Numbered from the stretch's first letter, positions 8,421 to 19,603 are shown. The stretch: DNA of 64,000 nucleotides from Streptomyces sp. P9-A2 (GCF_036634175.1 NZ_JAZIFX010000001.1:1736001-1800000), one strand, 5' to 3'. Notes: generated by a model from the letters alone, not told the origin. Numbers and translations: made by a program.

Positions 8421-9341
8421 TCAGCGCGCGTAGGGGTTCTGCGCGGGCGGGGTGTACGGGTTGCCGGGGGCGCCCAGGGCGTACGGGGACTGCGGGTGGG
8501 CGTAGGGATTTCCCTGGACCGGGATGTGCGGCTGCCCCGGACCGGGCGCGAGGGCGGGGGCGGGGACCGGACCGGAGGCCGGGTGCGATGCCTGGGCCGG
8601 CGCCGGGACCGGCACGACGAGTCCTGGGAACGGGCCCTGGGTCGCCGGGTGGTCCGCCAGCCGGATGCCGTAGCGCCGCTTGAGCCGCCGCAGTTCCAGC
8701 AGCGCGATCCCGGTGACCGTCAGCGGGGCGGCCAGGATGAAGACGATCCCCAGGGCAAGACCGAGCCCTTTCAGGTCACCGGTGATCAGGTCCGGCAGGG
8801 ACATCAGCCAGCAGGTGACGACGGCGAGCAGGGCCGGCAGCGAGCGGTGCACGGCACCCGTGCCGAAGAAGTTCCCGGAGACCCGCAGCGCCGCGGCGAA
8901 GACGAAGACGACCAGCCACAGCATCACCAGGCAGAGGGCCAGGAACAGCACCAGGTCGTCCCTCCCGAGCCCGAGCATCACCCAGGCCAGCAGCACCGGG
9001 GCGGTGAGGGCGCAGACGAAGAGCAGCAGCAGCTTGAACGCGCCGGCCAGCGGTACCCGCAGCTCCCGTACGGTGCCGGTGCGCCGCCACACCAGAAGCA
9101 TCACGCCGACCGTCAGCGGGGTGAGGAACAGCAGGACCACGGCCGCGGTCAGCGTGTTCGTCAGCAGCTCCGTGAAGTCGAATCCGCCGACGAGGAAGGT
9201 GTACACACCGAGGGTGGCGACCAGTCCGGCGATGATCCGGATCCGTTTGAGCCGTTCGATGGACCGATCGAGCGAATCGGGGATCCACGCGGGATGGAAC
9301 AGCGCCCGTGCCACCTGGTGGGGTTTGAAGAACGACGACAC
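8421..9341 (-). CDS. polytopic membrane protein with Pro/Gly/Tyr-rich C-terminal tail
   Basis: Not assigned to a named family. About 306 residues from the GTG at 9341, or 320 from a TTG at 9383. After a cytoplasmic start (SSFFKPHQVARALFHPAWIPDSL) there are about six membrane segments between residues 35 and 210, including GLVATLGVYTFLVGGF, AVVLLFLTPLTVGVMLLVW and GLALGIVFILAAPLTVTG. The last 80 residues are low-complexity and end in NPYA-type repeats (NPYAHPQSPYALGAPGNPYT), as in many Streptomyces membrane proteins with proline-rich tails. It is convergent with the FtsX permease and divergent from nothing close. Function unknown. Confidence 0.75.
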   Translation of the reverse strand: MSSFFKPHQVARALFHPAWIPDSLDRSIERLKRIRIIAGLVATLGVYTFLVGGFDFTELLTNTLTAAVVLLFLTPLTVGVMLLVWRRTGTVRELRVPLAGAFKLLLLFVCALTAPVLLAWVMLGLGRDDLVLFLALCLVMLWLVVFVFAAALRVSGNFFGTGAVHRSLPALLAVVTCWLMSLPDLITGDLKGLGLALGIVFILAAPLTVTGIALLELRRLKRRYGIRLADHPATQGPFPGLVVPVPAPAQASHPASGPVPAPALAPGPGQPHIPVQGNPYAHPQSPYALGAPGNPYTPPAQNPYAR

Positions 9342-9485
9342 CTTGAGCGTGCCGCCTGTCCAACTCCCGCGTGTACGTCCCAACTTGAGCGCCCCCGAAC
9401 GTTCGCCGCAATGACTGGCATCATGATCGACGGGGGATTCTACGGGAAGCGGACGACAGTGCGCCGCCCGCTTCCCGCTGCGCTC
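9342..9485. other. intergenic stretch between membrane-protein gene and pgi 3' end
   Basis: This stretch carries the 5' region of the leftward membrane-protein gene and the 3' flank of pgi. GGGGGCG occurs upstream of the alternative TTG start at 9383. No clear terminator was identified. Confidence 0.4.
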
Positions 9486-11138
9486 TCAGCTCCGGCCGCG
9501 CAGCTCCCGGTAGGTGGCGACCAGAGCCCGGCTGGAGGCGTCCAGACCGGGCACGTCAGCGCCTTCGGTGAGCGCCGGCTCGACGCGCTTGGCGAGCACC
9601 TTGCCCAGCTCCACACCCCACTGGTCGAAGGAGTCGATGTCCCAGATCGCGCCCTGCACGAACACCTTGTGCTCGTAGAGGGCGACGAGCTGGCCGAGGA
9701 CGGACGGCGTCAGCTCGCGCGCGAGGATCGTGGTCGTGGGGTGGTCGCCCTTGAACGTCTTGTGCGGTACCAGTTCCTCGGGCACGCCCTCGCCGCGCAC
9801 CTCGTCCGGCGTCTTGCCGAAGGCCAGGGCCTGCGTCTGGGCGAAGAAGTTGGCCATCAGCAGGTCGTGCTGCGCCTTGAGCTCGTCGCTCAGTTCGGCG
9901 ACCGGCTCGGCGAAGCCGATGAAGTCCGCGGGGATCAGCTTCGTCCCCTGGTGGATCAGCTGGTAGTAGGCGTGCTGCCCGTTGGTACCCGGCGTGCCCC
10001 AGACGACGGGGCCGGTCTGCCACTGGACCTCGCGCCCGTCCCGGCCGACGTACTTGCCGTTGGACTCCATGTCGAGCTGCTGGAGGTAGGCGGTGAACTT
10101 CGACAGGTAGTGCGAGTACGGCAGGACCGCGTGCGACTGGGCGCCCAGGAAGTTGCCGTACCAGACGCCCAGCAGACCCAGCAGCAGCGGCACGTTGGAC
10201 TCGGCCGGGGCGGTGCGGAAGTGGTCGTCGACGAGGTGGAACCCGTCGAGCATCTCCCGGAAGCGGTCCGGTCCGATGGCGATCATCAGCGACAGGCCGA
10301 TCGCCGAGTCGTACGAGTAGCGCCCGCCGACCCAGTCCCAGAACTCGAACATGTTGGCCGTGTCGATGCCGAAGCCGGCGACCTTCTCCGCGTTCGTCGA
10401 CAGGGCGACGAAGTGCTTGGCGACGGCGTTCTCGTCGCCGAGCGCGTTGAGCAGCCAGGTCCGGGCGGAGGTGGCGTTGGTGACCGTCTCGATGGTGGTG
10501 AACGTCTTGGACGCGACGATGAACAGCGTCTCCGCCGGGTCCAGGTCGCGGGTGGCCTCGTGCAGGTCGGAGCCGTCCACGTTGGAGACGAAGCGGACCG
10601 TGAGGTCGCGGTCGGTGAAGGCGCGCAGCGCCTCGTACGCCATCGCGGGGCCGAGGTCGGAGCCGCCGATGCCGATGTTGACCACCGTGCGGATGCGCTT
10701 GCCGGTGTGCCCGGTCCACTCACCGGAACGCACGCGGTCGGCGAAGGCGGCCATCCTGTCGAGAACGGCGTGCACGCCGGGGACGACGTTCTCCCCGTCG
10801 ACCTCGATCACCGCGTCGCGCGGCGCCCTGAGGGCGGTGTGCAGGACGGCCCGGTCCTCGGTGGTGTTGATCCGCTCACCGCGGAACATGGCGTCGCGCA
10901 GCCCGAACACGTCGGTGGCGACGGCCAGTTCGCGCAGCAGCCGCAGGGTGTCGTCGGTGACGAGGTGCTTGGAGTAGTCGATGTACAGGTCACCGACCCG
11001 GAGCGTGTACGCGGCCCCCCGGTCGGGGTGGGCGGCGAACACCTCACGCAACCGCAGGTTCCCGAGCTCCTCGCGGTGCTTGGCCAGTGCGGTCCACTCG
11101 GGAGTCTGGTCGAGCCTGGTACGGCCGTCTGCGTTCAT
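9486..11138 (-). CDS. pgi: glucose-6-phosphate isomerase
   Basis: A 550-residue cytoplasmic enzyme interconverting glucose 6-phosphate and fructose 6-phosphate. Start ATG at 11138. Diagnostic segments: [53 protein letters not shown] and the catalytic-Glu segment [11 protein letters not shown], followed by [15 protein letters not shown] with the active-site His. The length matches the large bacterial/eukaryotic type. It is the downstream-most member of a leftward block with tpiA, pgk and gap, separated from them by an rbpA-family gene and secG. A tandem repeat lies in its upstream region at 11351-11446. Confidence 0.97.
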   Translation of the reverse strand: MNADGRTRLDQTPEWTALAKHREELGNLRLREVFAAHPDRGAAYTLRVGDLYIDYSKHLVTDDTLRLLRELAVATDVFGLRDAMFRGERINTTEDRAVLHTALRAPRDAVIEVDGENVVPGVHAVLDRMAAFADRVRSGEWTGHTGKRIRTVVNIGIGGSDLGPAMAYEALRAFTDRDLTVRFVSNVDGSDLHEATRDLDPAETLFIVASKTFTTIETVTNATSARTWLLNALGDENAVAKHFVALSTNAEKVAGFGIDTANMFEFWDWVGGRYSYDSAIGLSLMIAIGPDRFREMLDGFHLVDDHFRTAPAESNVPLLLGLLGVWYGNFLGAQSHAVLPYSHYLSKFTAYLQQLDMESNGKYVGRDGREVQWQTGPVVWGTPGTNGQHAYYQLIHQGTKLIPADFIGFAEPVAELSDELKAQHDLLMANFFAQTQALAFGKTPDEVRGEGVPEELVPHKTFKGDHPTTTILARELTPSVLGQLVALYEHKVFVQGAIWDIDSFDQWGVELGKVLAKRVEPALTEGADVPGLDASSRALVATYRELRGRS

Positions 11139-11350
11139 CTCGGACTTCAGCCTTCTTCCTTGCTGCCTGTGCTGCGTATCCGCCCCACTGCCGGTTCCAA
11201 CCTAATTGATCAGAGGTGGACATCATCTGGCGTGACGCCGTCGTGGGGCGCAACAACAGATACGGCTGACCGGCCCCCGGGTATTCAGCGGGGCGACGGG
11301 CAGGATGCCTGTCGGGCCGGACCGCGGGCAGGACAGGCGGGTCAGGCGGA

Positions 11351-11446
11351 GCCGAGAGCGCGGCCGTGGGCGGGGCCGAGAGCGCGGCCGTGGGCGGGGC
11401 CGAGAGCGCGGCCGTGGGCGGGGCCGAGAGCGCGGCCGTGGGCGGG
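11351..11446. repeat. four perfect copies of a 24-base tandem repeat
   Basis: Unit GCCGAGAGCGCGGCCGTGGG plus CGGG, four exact copies, in the 475-base gap between pgi and the rbpA-family gene. The rest of the gap (11139-11350, 11447-11613) has no supported gene; the pgi promoter should lie at about 11150-11250, where AT content rises. Confidence 0.9.
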
Positions 11447-11613
11447 AAGAAGGGGCCGGAAGCGAGCAGCCGGACATGAGCACGGCACAACGCAGACACA
11501 CCGCGGGCGCGGCTCAGGTGCTCCAGCACGGTGCGGCGCAGGCCGCCCGGCCGACTGCACACCGCACAGATCCGGCCGTCGGCTCCTGGCCGAACCGAAC
11601 CGAATGTGAACTG

Positions 11614-11949
11614 TCAGACCTCGCCCCGCAGTTTGGCGAGCGCCTCGGCGAGGATCGCCTCACCGTCCGCGTCGCTGCGCCGCTCCCGCACATAAGCGAG
11701 GTGCGTCTTGTACGGTTCCGTACGCGGCGGGTCCGGGGGGTTGTCCCGGTCCTGGCCGGCCGGAAAGCCGCAGCGGGGGCAGTCCCACGTATCGGGAACC
11801 TGCGCGTCGCTCGCGAAGCTCGGCTGGGTCTCGTGCCCGTTGGAGCACCAGAAGGAGAGGCGCAGCCGCGGCGCTGACTCACCGCGCTCGGCCTCGCCCA
11901 TCGGCCCCGCCCCGACCCGGCTTCCCCGGATCGCGTTGCCACTTGCCAC
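11614..11949 (-). CDS. rbpA: RNA polymerase-binding protein, RbpA family
   Basis: A 111-residue actinobacterial protein that binds RNA polymerase and the principal sigma factor and stimulates open-complex formation. GTG start at 11949 after GGGAG. The central zinc-ribbon-like core is visible (RLSFWCSNGHETQPSF, DTWDCPRCGFPAG), then the linker EPYKTHLAYVRERRSDADGE and a C-terminal sigma-interaction helix. Streptomyces carries two members; from the sequence and its place next to pgi and secG this may be the paralogue rather than the main RbpA, so the symbol is a family label. The gap upstream (11950-12183) contains its promoter region but no obvious SigR-type promoter. Confidence 0.85.
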   Translation of the reverse strand: MASGNAIRGSRVGAGPMGEAERGESAPRLRLSFWCSNGHETQPSFASDAQVPDTWDCPRCGFPAGQDRDNPPDPPRTEPYKTHLAYVRERRSDADGEAILAEALAKLRGEV

Positions 11950-12183
11950 GGTCGTAACTCCCTGCGTGATGGCGCGGCGAGGCGAGTCGGCGTTCCGCTT
12001 CGCTGCGAGCGCCTCAGTCTACGTAAGGCCCAACGCGCGTCCAGTGATTGGAGTTACCGCTCCCCCACCCAGACGCAAGCCCCATGATAGGCCGCACTGT
12101 GCTGCGCGTACCGGACATGGGGCCTTACGTGGGGAATGCGCACCCGATGCGTGCGGATTGTCCGCCAGGGTCTTCCGCTCGGG

Positions 12184-12417
12184 TCAGCCCGACTTCATCA
12201 TGACGCCGAGCGTGACGATGCAGACGGCCCAGAGCAGCCCGACCACGACGGTGATCCGGTCGAGGTTGCGCTCGGCGACCGAGGAGCCACCGACGGAGGA
12301 CTGCATGCCGCCACCGAACATGTCGGAGAGACCGCCGCCCTTCCCCTTGTGCATCAGCACCAGCAGCATCAGCAACAGGCTGAAGACGATCAGGGCGATC
12401 GAGAACCCCAAAATCAC
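12184..12417 (-). CDS. secG: preprotein translocase subunit SecG
   Basis: A 77-residue membrane protein of the SecYEG channel that assists protein export. GTG start at 12417. The two membrane helices are clear (LGFSIALIVFSLLLMLLVLM and ITVVVGLLWAVCIVTLGVM), joined by the conserved cytoplasmic loop HKGKGGGLSDMFGGG. It lies between tpiA and the rbpA-family gene on the same strand, a place conserved in Streptomyces, so it is probably transcribed with the glycolytic genes. Confidence 0.95.
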   Translation of the reverse strand: MILGFSIALIVFSLLLMLLVLMHKGKGGGLSDMFGGGMQSSVGGSSVAERNLDRITVVVGLLWAVCIVTLGVMMKSG

Positions 12418-12513
12418 GGCTGGACCAACTTCCTCGGATTCGGATGGGACGACGCGGGGCCCAGCTCGGAACTGGACCCCGCAAGGGTACGACGGATCGC
12501 GGCTAGCGCCTAC

Positions 12514-13302
12514 TCACTGGTCGCGAAAGCGGATGATCTTGACGAACTCGTCCGCGTCCAGCGAGGCACCGCCGACCAGCGCGCCGTCGATGTCGGCCTG
12601 CGCCATGATCTCGGCGACGTTGCCCGACTTGACCGAGCCGCCGTACTGGATGCGGACCTGGTCGGCGACTTCCTGCGAGTACAGTTCGGCGAGCTTGCCG
12701 CGGATGGCGGAGCAGACCTCCTGGGCGTCCTCGGCTCCGCAGACCTTGCCGGTGCCGATGGCCCAGACGGGCTCGTAGGCGATCACGACGGACTCGGCCT
12801 GCTCGGCGGGCACGTCCTTCAGACCGCCCTCGACCTGGGCGAGGGTGTGGGCGACGTGGTTGCCGGCCTCGCGGACGGCCAGCTCCTCGCCGACGCACAG
12901 GATCGGCGTGATGCCGTGCTTGTACGCGGACTTGACCTTGGCGTTCACGATGTCGTCGGTCTCGTCGTGGTACTGCCTGCGCTCGGAGTGGCCGACGGCC
13001 ACGTACGTGCACTTCAGCTTGGCCAGCATCGGGCCGGAGATCTCGCCGGTGTAGGCGCCGCCGTCGTGCGCCGAGATGTCCTGGGCGCCGTACTTGATCT
13101 TCAGCTTGTCGCCGTCGACGAGGGTCTGCACGGAGCGCAGGTCGGTGAAGGGCGGCAGGACGGCGGCCTCGACGGCCTCGTAGTCCGTGTCGGCCAGGGC
13201 GAAGGCGAGCTTCTGGACGTGGGCGATGGCCTCGAGGTGGTTGAGGTTCATCTTCCAGTTGCCCGCCATCAGCGGGGTGCGGCCTTTTTCAGCAGCGGTC
13301 AT
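12514..13302 (-). CDS. tpiA: triosephosphate isomerase
   Basis: A 262-residue TIM-barrel enzyme interconverting dihydroxyacetone phosphate and glyceraldehyde 3-phosphate. All catalytic parts are present: Lys17 in NWKMN, His105 in [10 protein letters not shown], Glu177 in [11 protein letters not shown] (which also starts the flexible loop 6) and the phosphate-binding [12 protein letters not shown] at 13302 lies 6 bases after the pgk stop, so the two are one transcript. Confidence 0.97.
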   Translation of the reverse strand: MTAAEKGRTPLMAGNWKMNLNHLEAIAHVQKLAFALADTDYEAVEAAVLPPFTDLRSVQTLVDGDKLKIKYGAQDISAHDGGAYTGEISGPMLAKLKCTYVAVGHSERRQYHDETDDIVNAKVKSAYKHGITPILCVGEELAVREAGNHVAHTLAQVEGGLKDVPAEQAESVVIAYEPVWAIGTGKVCGAEDAQEVCSAIRGKLAELYSQEVADQVRIQYGGSVKSGNVAEIMAQADIDGALVGGASLDADEFVKIIRFRDQ

Positions 13303-13308
13303 TGAGGG

Positions 13309-14520
13309 TCAGTCCTCCAGTGCGGCAAGGCCGGGGAGCGTCTTGCCCTCGAGGTATTCGAGGGAGGCGCCGCCTCCGGTCGAGATGTGGCCGAATGCCT
13401 TTTCGTCGAAGCCCAGGATGCGGACGGCCGCGGCGGAGTCGCCGCCGCCGACCACGGTGTAGCCCGGGGAGTCGAGAAGGGCCTGGGCGACCGCTTTGGT
13501 GCCCTCGGCGTAGTCGGGGTGCTCGAAGACACCCATGGGGCCGTTCCAGAAGACGGTGGCCGCGTCGGTGAGCTTCGAGGCGTAGAGCGCGCAGGTCTCG
13601 GGGCCGAGGTCCAGGCCCATCCGGCCGGCCGGCATGGCGTCGGCGGCGACGGTGGCGGGGTGGGACGGCGCCTTGGTCTTCAGGTCCGGGAACGACTCGG
13701 CGACCAGGGTGTCGACCGGCAGCACCAGTTCGACGCCGTTCTTCTCGGCGCGCTCCAGGTACTCGGTGACGGCGGACAGCTGGTCCTCCTGGACCAGCGA
13801 CGTGCCGATCTCGTAGCCCTTGGCCTTGAGGAAGGTGTACGCCATGCCGCCGCCGATGAGGATGCGGTCGGCCTTGCCGAGCAGTTCGTCGATGACGGCG
13901 AGCTTGTCGGAGACCTTGGCGCCGCCGAGGGCGACGACGTAGGGCCGCTGGACGTCGTCCGTGAGCTTCTTCAGAACGCCGACCTCGGTGGCGATGAGGA
14001 AGCCCGCGGCGTGCGGCAGGCGGGCCGGGAGGTCGTACACGGACGCGTGCTTGCGGTGCACCGCGCCGAAACCGTCGCCCACGTAGAGGTCGGCGAGGCC
14101 GGCCAGACGGTCGGCGAAGGCGCCGCGCTCGGCGTCGTCCTTGGCCGTCTCGCCGGCGTTGAAGCGCAGGTTCTCGAGGACCGCGACCTGTCCGTCGGCG
14201 AGGCCGGCGACGGTGGCGGTGGCGGAATCGCCGACGGTGTCCGTCGCGAACGCCACGTCGGCGCCGAGGAGTTCACCCAGGCGGGCGGCGGCCGGGGCAA
14301 GTGAGAAGGCGGGGTCCGGGGCACCCTTGGGGCGGCCCAGGTGCGAGGCGACGACTACCCGGCCGCCCGCCTCGGCAAGCGCCTTGACGGTGGGCAGCAC
14401 CGCGCGGATGCGGCCGTCGTCGGTGATGGTGGTGCCGTCCAGCGGCACGTTGAGGTCGGCGCGGACGAAGACCCGCTTGCCCGCGACCCCTTCGGAGAGG
14501 AGTTCGTCGATCGTCTTCAT
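13309..14520 (-). CDS. pgk: phosphoglycerate kinase
   Basis: A 403-residue glycolytic kinase making ATP from 1,3-bisphosphoglycerate. The ATG at 14520 is chosen over the longer open frame (to 14643) because CAGGAG sits 7 bases upstream and the conserved start KRVFVRADLNVPLDG follows. Further hallmarks: SHLGRPKG, VLENLRFNAGE, ALGGAKVSDKLAVIDELL, GGGMAYTFLKAKG, DLGPET and the GGGDSAAAV nucleotide site. It has its own upstream region with three GTGATC repeats and is separated from gap by a terminator-like hairpin. Confidence 0.97.
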   Translation of the reverse strand: MKTIDELLSEGVAGKRVFVRADLNVPLDGTTITDDGRIRAVLPTVKALAEAGGRVVVASHLGRPKGAPDPAFSLAPAAARLGELLGADVAFATDTVGDSATATVAGLADGQVAVLENLRFNAGETAKDDAERGAFADRLAGLADLYVGDGFGAVHRKHASVYDLPARLPHAAGFLIATEVGVLKKLTDDVQRPYVVALGGAKVSDKLAVIDELLGKADRILIGGGMAYTFLKAKGYEIGTSLVQEDQLSAVTEYLERAEKNGVELVLPVDTLVAESFPDLKTKAPSHPATVAADAMPAGRMGLDLGPETCALYASKLTDAATVFWNGPMGVFEHPDYAEGTKAVAQALLDSPGYTVVGGGDSAAAVRILGFDEKAFGHISTGGGASLEYLEGKTLPGLAALED

Positions 14521-14544
14521 GAAGGGACTCCTGGAGAAGAGCTT

Positions 14545-14587
14545 GTGATCACTCGTGATCACTTGTGATCGGAAGCGGTCGACCGCT
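14545..14587. promoter_or_regulatory. triple 10-base repeat GTGATCACT and adjoining palindrome before pgk
   Basis: GTGATC occurs at 14545, 14555 and 14565, exactly one helical turn apart, within copies of GTGATCACTC/GTGATCACTT, and is followed by a perfect palindrome AGCGGTCGACCGCT (14574-14587). It lies 25-67 bases upstream of pgk. The phased palindromes look like a protein-binding array, possibly Crp-like (GTG-N6-CAC), but this is unproven. Confidence 0.5.
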
Positions 14588-14600
14588 CCGATACGTGCGT

Positions 14601-14640
14601 CAGGGCTCGGACAGCGCGTTGGCGCGCCGACCGAGCCCTG
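14601..14640 (-). terminator. terminator-like hairpin downstream of gap
   Basis: CAGGGCTCGG (14601-14610) pairs with CCGAGCCCTG (14631-14640), a perfect 10-base stem with an inner GCGCG-TTG-CGCGC-type hairpin. It lies 28 bases beyond the gap stop and suggests that gap and pgk are separate transcripts. Confidence 0.7.
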
Positions 14641-14668
14641 CACTCATATCAGGCGGTCTGCTCCACGA

Positions 14669-15751
<1,083 letters not shown>

Positions 15752-16146
15752 CTACCTCTCCGGCGCCACGCCCGTGACATCGAGTCGGGCCATACCCGAC
15801 AGGCCGACTCTTACCCGCCAGTAGGGTACGGACCGCCCAGACCCGGGGCCCCCGTCCGGCCCGTCCACAAGGGCGACTTGACCAGGGGAGGAAGGTTTCG
15901 CCGGTGTTCCCTCGCCGTGCCGGAGCCCGCGGATGAGCCTCCCGCCCGCCTTCTCACCGACCGGCCTGCGGCCGGCTGCGGCCGATCCCTGAGCGGGGAC
16001 GCCGAAGGGCTTGGCGGCGGAGGTTCGTCCGGCGACGGGAGTTCGTCGGCAGGGCGTCGGGAAGCCTGGACAGCGGGACCCCGCAGAACCCCCTCAGCGG
16101 GGCGCCGACGGCCGGCGCGGGCCGGGACCGGGCCGGGTGACAGGGT

Positions 16147-16330
16147 GGCCGGCCCGGCCGAGCGACCGACCCAGCCGGGTGACCGGGTGACCGGACCAGC
16201 CGAGCGGCCAGCCCAGCCGGGTGGCCGGGTGACCGGACCAGCCGAGCGGCCAGCCCAGCCGGGTGGCCGGGTGACCGGACCAGCCGAGCGGCCAGCCCAG
16301 CCGGGTGGCCGGGTGACCGAACCAACCGAG
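16147..16330. repeat. 42-base tandem repeat, three perfect copies with decayed flanks
   Basis: Perfect copies at 16189-16230, 16231-16272 and 16273-16314 (unit begins GACCGGACCAGCCGAGCGGC), with a diverged copy upstream and a partial copy downstream. It lies in the 830-base gap between gap and the whiA stop (15677-16506). No supported gene is found in the gap; the gap promoter is expected close to 15700. Confidence 0.85.
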
Positions 16331-16428
16331 TAACCAAGTGACCAAGTGACCAGATGATCGAGTGACCGGGTCACCGGGTCACCGGGTGACCGAGCAACCG
16401 AGCAACCGGGTGGCCACGTGACCACGTG

Positions 16429-16476
16429 ACCAGGTGACCAGGTGACCAGGTGACCAGGTGACCAGGTGACCAGGTG
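16429..16476. repeat. six perfect copies of the 8-base repeat ACCAGGTG
   Basis: A microsatellite of (ACCAGGTG)6, preceded by related units (ACCACGTG, ACCGGGTC, ACCAAGTG) from about 16330, directly 3' of whiA (stop at 16507). The whole 16330-16480 stretch looks like a repeat array expanded by slippage. Confidence 0.9.
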
Positions 16477-16506
16477 ACCAACGAGGCTGCTCCGCGCGGG
16501 AGGGCG

Positions 16507-17496
16507 TCAGCCGACGAGGTTGTCGGCGAGTTCCTCGCCGATGTTGGCCTCCGTGCTCGGGAGGCCCAGGTCGGCGGCGCGCTTGTCGGCCATTGCGAGC
16601 AGCCGGCGGATCCGCCCGGCCACGGCGTCCTTGGTCAGCGGCGGGTCGGCGAGCGCGCCCAGCTCCTCCAGCGAGGCCTGCTTGTGCTCCATGCGCAGCC
16701 GCCCGGCCGCGGCGAGGTGCTCGGGAACGTCGTCGGCGAGGATCTCCAGGGCGCGCTGCACCCGGGCGCCGGCGGCGACGGCCGCGCGGGCCGAGCGGCG
16801 CAGGTTGGCGTCGTCGAAGTTGGCCAGCCGGTTCGCCGTGGCGCGCACCTCGCGGCGCATCCGGCGCTCCTCCCAGGCCAGTACCGAGTCGTGCGCGCCC
16901 AGCCGGGTGAGCATGGCGCCGATGGCGTCACCGTCCCGGACGACGACCCGGTCCACGCCGCGGACCTCACGGGCCTTGGAGGGGATGTGCAGACGGCGGG
17001 CGGCACCGACCAGGGCGAGCGCGGCCTCCGGTCCGGGGCAGGTCACCTCCAGCGAGCAGGACCGACCCGGCTCGGTGAGGGAACCGTGCGCGAGGAACGC
17101 CCCGCGCCAGGCCGCCTCGGCATCGCAGGTGGCCCCCGAGACCACCTGCGGGGGCAGGCCACGGATCGGACGGCCACGGCCGTCCACCAGGCCGGTCTGG
17201 CGGGCCAGCTGGTCGCCGCCCGCGACCACCCGGACGACGTAGCGCGAGCCGCGGCGCAGCCCGCCCGGTGCCATCACGATCAGTTCGGAGCTGTGTCCGA
17301 AGATCTCCATGATGTCCCGCTTGAGGCGGCGGGCGGCCATCGCCGTGTCCAGCTCCGCCTCGATCACAATGCGTCCGCTCACCAGGTGGAGGCCGCCGGC
17401 GAACCGCAGAACGGCGGAGACCTCCGCCTTTCTGCAGCAGGTCCGCGTGACGGGGAGCCGGGAAACCTCGTCCTTCACCGCTGCCGTCATCGCCAT
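16507..17496 (-). CDS. whiA: sporulation regulator WhiA
   Basis: A 329-residue DNA-binding protein needed in Streptomyces for the change from aerial growth to sporulation septation, acting with WhiB. Its N-terminal half is a degenerate LAGLIDADG-type fold ([40 protein letters not shown]) and the C-terminal third is the helix-turn-helix domain ([21 protein letters not shown]). The start ATG at 17496 overlaps the yvcK stop by 10 bases, so translation is coupled. It is the last gene of the uvrC-rapZ-yvcK-whiA run. Confidence 0.97.
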   Translation of the reverse strand: MAMTAAVKDEVSRLPVTRTCCRKAEVSAVLRFAGGLHLVSGRIVIEAELDTAMAARRLKRDIMEIFGHSSELIVMAPGGLRRGSRYVVRVVAGGDQLARQTGLVDGRGRPIRGLPPQVVSGATCDAEAAWRGAFLAHGSLTEPGRSCSLEVTCPGPEAALALVGAARRLHIPSKAREVRGVDRVVVRDGDAIGAMLTRLGAHDSVLAWEERRMRREVRATANRLANFDDANLRRSARAAVAAGARVQRALEILADDVPEHLAAAGRLRMEHKQASLEELGALADPPLTKDAVAGRIRRLLAMADKRAADLGLPSTEANIGEELADNLVG

Positions 17497-18554
17497 GGGC
17501 CGATCCTTCCATGCATCCGAAAAATACGGTCGTACGCGGCGGCCAGCAGCTCCGGGTCGTGCCGGGGGCTTCCGTCGGGCCGGGCCACCGGCGCCAGCTC
17601 GACCGCGGCGCCGAGCCGCTCGGCGGCGTCGGTCAGCAAGTCGCGGTCGGGCACGGCGGCCTCATCGGCCAGCACCACGTCCAGGGCGAGTTTAGGGGCG
17701 TGTCGTCCCAAAACCTCCACATGACGCTGCGGGGAGAAGCCCTCGGTTTCTCCGGGCTGCGGAGCGAGGTTCAGGGAGAGCACCCGGCGCGCCTTGGTCC
17801 GGATGAGCGCGTCCAGCAGTTCCGGCACCAGGAGGTGCGGCATGACAGAGGAGAACCAGGAGCCGGGGCCGAGCACCACCCAGTCGGCGTCCAGGACCGC
17901 CTCGACCGCCTCGGGGACGGCGGGCGGGTCGTTCGGCACGAGGTGCACGGACTGCACCTCGCCGGGGGTGAGGGCGACGGTCGCCTGCCCGCGGACGGTC
18001 TCCACGGCCTCGGGGCGCTGCGGGTCGTGGCCCAGAACCCGGGCCTGGAGTTCCAGCGGTACGGCGGACATGGGCAGCACCCGCCCGTGCGCGCCGAGCA
18101 GCCGGCCCACCAGGTCCAGGGCCTGGACATGGTCGCCGAGCTGCTCCCACAGCGCGACGATCAGCAGATTGCCGACCGCGTGCTCGTGCAGCTCCCCCTT
18201 GGACTGGAAGCGGTGCTGGATGACCCGGGCCCAGGTCTGGCCCCATTCGTCGTCGCCGCACAGCGCGGCCAGCGCCTTGCGCAGATCTCCGGGCGGCAGT
18301 ACGCCCAGTTCGTCGCGGAGCCGCCCGCTGGAGCCGCCGTCGTCGGCCACGGTGACGACGGCGGTGAGGTCGCCGGTGATCCGGCGCAGCGCGGCGAGCG
18401 AGGCGGACAGCCCCATGCCGCCGCCGAGGGCGACCACCTTGGGCTGGGTGCCCCGGCGTCGCGGTCTGGCGCCGCGGGCCTCGGCCGGCCGGCCGGCGCG
18501 CCCTTCGGGCATCGCCCGGCGCAGCCGGTACAGCCGCGGAGTACGTGCGGTCAT
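17487..18554 (-). CDS. yvcK: YvcK family protein (gluconeogenesis factor / CofD-like)
   Basis: A 355-residue member of the YvcK/CofD family, which binds UDP-sugars and affects peptidoglycan precursor supply and carbon-source growth. A basic 38-residue extension precedes the conserved core [18 protein letters not shown] (44-48 GGGMG) and [12 protein letters not shown]. Further family marks: [20 protein letters not shown] and [15 protein letters not shown]. The start overlaps the rapZ stop as ATGA. The trio with rapZ and whiA is conserved across Actinobacteria and Firmicutes. Confidence 0.93.
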   Translation of the reverse strand: MTARTPRLYRLRRAMPEGRAGRPAEARGARPRRRGTQPKVVALGGGMGLSASLAALRRITGDLTAVVTVADDGGSSGRLRDELGVLPPGDLRKALAALCGDDEWGQTWARVIQHRFQSKGELHEHAVGNLLIVALWEQLGDHVQALDLVGRLLGAHGRVLPMSAVPLELQARVLGHDPQRPEAVETVRGQATVALTPGEVQSVHLVPNDPPAVPEAVEAVLDADWVVLGPGSWFSSVMPHLLVPELLDALIRTKARRVLSLNLAPQPGETEGFSPQRHVEVLGRHAPKLALDVVLADEAAVPDRDLLTDAAERLGAAVELAPVARPDGSPRHDPELLAAAYDRIFRMHGRIGPWR

Positions 18555-19603
18555 TCCCGTCCCATGTCCCGGTGGACGACCACCGTCTCCACGCCCTCCG
18601 CGGCAAGTCGGGCGGCGAGCTTCTCCGACATGGCGACCGAGCGGTGCTTACCGCCGGTGCAGCCGACGGCGATGGTCACATAGCGCTTGCCCTCACGGCG
18701 GTAGCCCGCGGCGATCAGCCGCAGCAGCTCGGCGTACCGGTCGAGGAACTCCTTGGCGCCGGGCTGGTTGAGGACGTACGCCGCCACCTCCTCGTGGCGG
18801 CCGGTGAACGGGCGCAGTTCCGGGACCCAGTGCGGGTTGGGCAGGAACCGCATGTCCACGACCAGGTCGGCGTCGACCGGGAGGCCGTACTTGAAGCCGA
18901 AGGACATCACGGTGGCCCGCAGTTCGGGCTCCTCGTCGCCGGCGAACCGGGCGTCCATCTTGGCGCGCAGCTCGTGCACGTTGAGGCTGGAGGTGTCTAT
19001 CACCAGGTCGGCGTCGCCGCGCAGTTCGCGCAGCAGTTCGCGCTCGGCGGCGATGCCGTCGACGATGCGGCCGTCGCCCTGGAGGGGGTGCGGGCGGCGC
19101 ACCGACTCGAAGCGGCGCACCAGGGCTTCCTCGGAGGACTCCAGGAAGACGATCCGCCGGGTGACGCCCCGGGTGTCGAGGTCGGCGAGGGATTCACGGA
19201 GGTTGTCGAAGAAGCGCCGGCCGCGGACGTCGACGACGACCGCGATCCGGGCCACGTTGCCCTGGGAGCGGGCGCCGAGCTCCACCATGGTGGGGATCAG
19301 CGCGGGCGGGAGGTTGTCGACGACGAACCAGCCCAGGTCCTCCAGACACTTCGCGGCCGTGGAGCGGCCCGCCCCGGACATGCCGGAAATGATCACCAGC
19401 TCGGGGATCGCCGCCTCGGGGGCCCCGGTCGTTTCCTTGCCCGTACTCACCTGTGCTCCGTCACCTGTTCCGTCACCCGTTCCGTCGCCGTCGCCCTGCC
19501 GCGTCCCGGGACCTGCGTCCCGGCCGGGGCCCCGGACCGCATCCGCGTCCGTCTCCCGGGCCGCGTCCTGACCAGTGTCCTGGCGTGTCTCGTGCTCGGT
19601 CAT
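18551..19603 (-). CDS. rapZ: RNase adapter protein RapZ / nucleotide-binding YvcJ family
   Basis: A 350-residue P-loop protein (RapZ/YvcJ). In E. coli RapZ guides RNase E to a regulatory RNA controlling glucosamine-6-phosphate synthase; in Streptomyces the RNA role is not established. Walker [10 protein letters not shown] (about 74-82; Arg replaces the usual Lys), [15 protein letters not shown], and the C-terminal signature [18 protein letters not shown]. The first 60 residues are Asp/Gly/Thr-rich low complexity; a GTG at 19450 with GGAG upstream would remove most of it, but the ATGA overlap with uvrC supports 19603. Confidence 0.93.
   Translation of the reverse strand: MTEHETRQDTGQDAARETDADAVRGPGRDAGPGTRQGDGDGTGDGTGDGAQVSTGKETTGAPEAAIPELVIISGMSGAGRSTAAKCLEDLGWFVVDNLPPALIPTMVELGARSQGNVARIAVVVDVRGRRFFDNLRESLADLDTRGVTRRIVFLESSEEALVRRFESVRRPHPLQGDGRIVDGIAAERELLRELRGDADLVIDTSSLNVHELRAKMDARFAGDEEPELRATVMSFGFKYGLPVDADLVVDMRFLPNPHWVPELRPFTGRHEEVAAYVLNQPGAKEFLDRYAELLRLIAAGYRREGKRYVTIAVGCTGGKHRSVAMSEKLAARLAAEGVETVVVHRDMGRE

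Noticed and set aside
16147..16330. 42-base repeats as a CRISPR array
   Set aside because: Copies are directly contiguous with no spacers.
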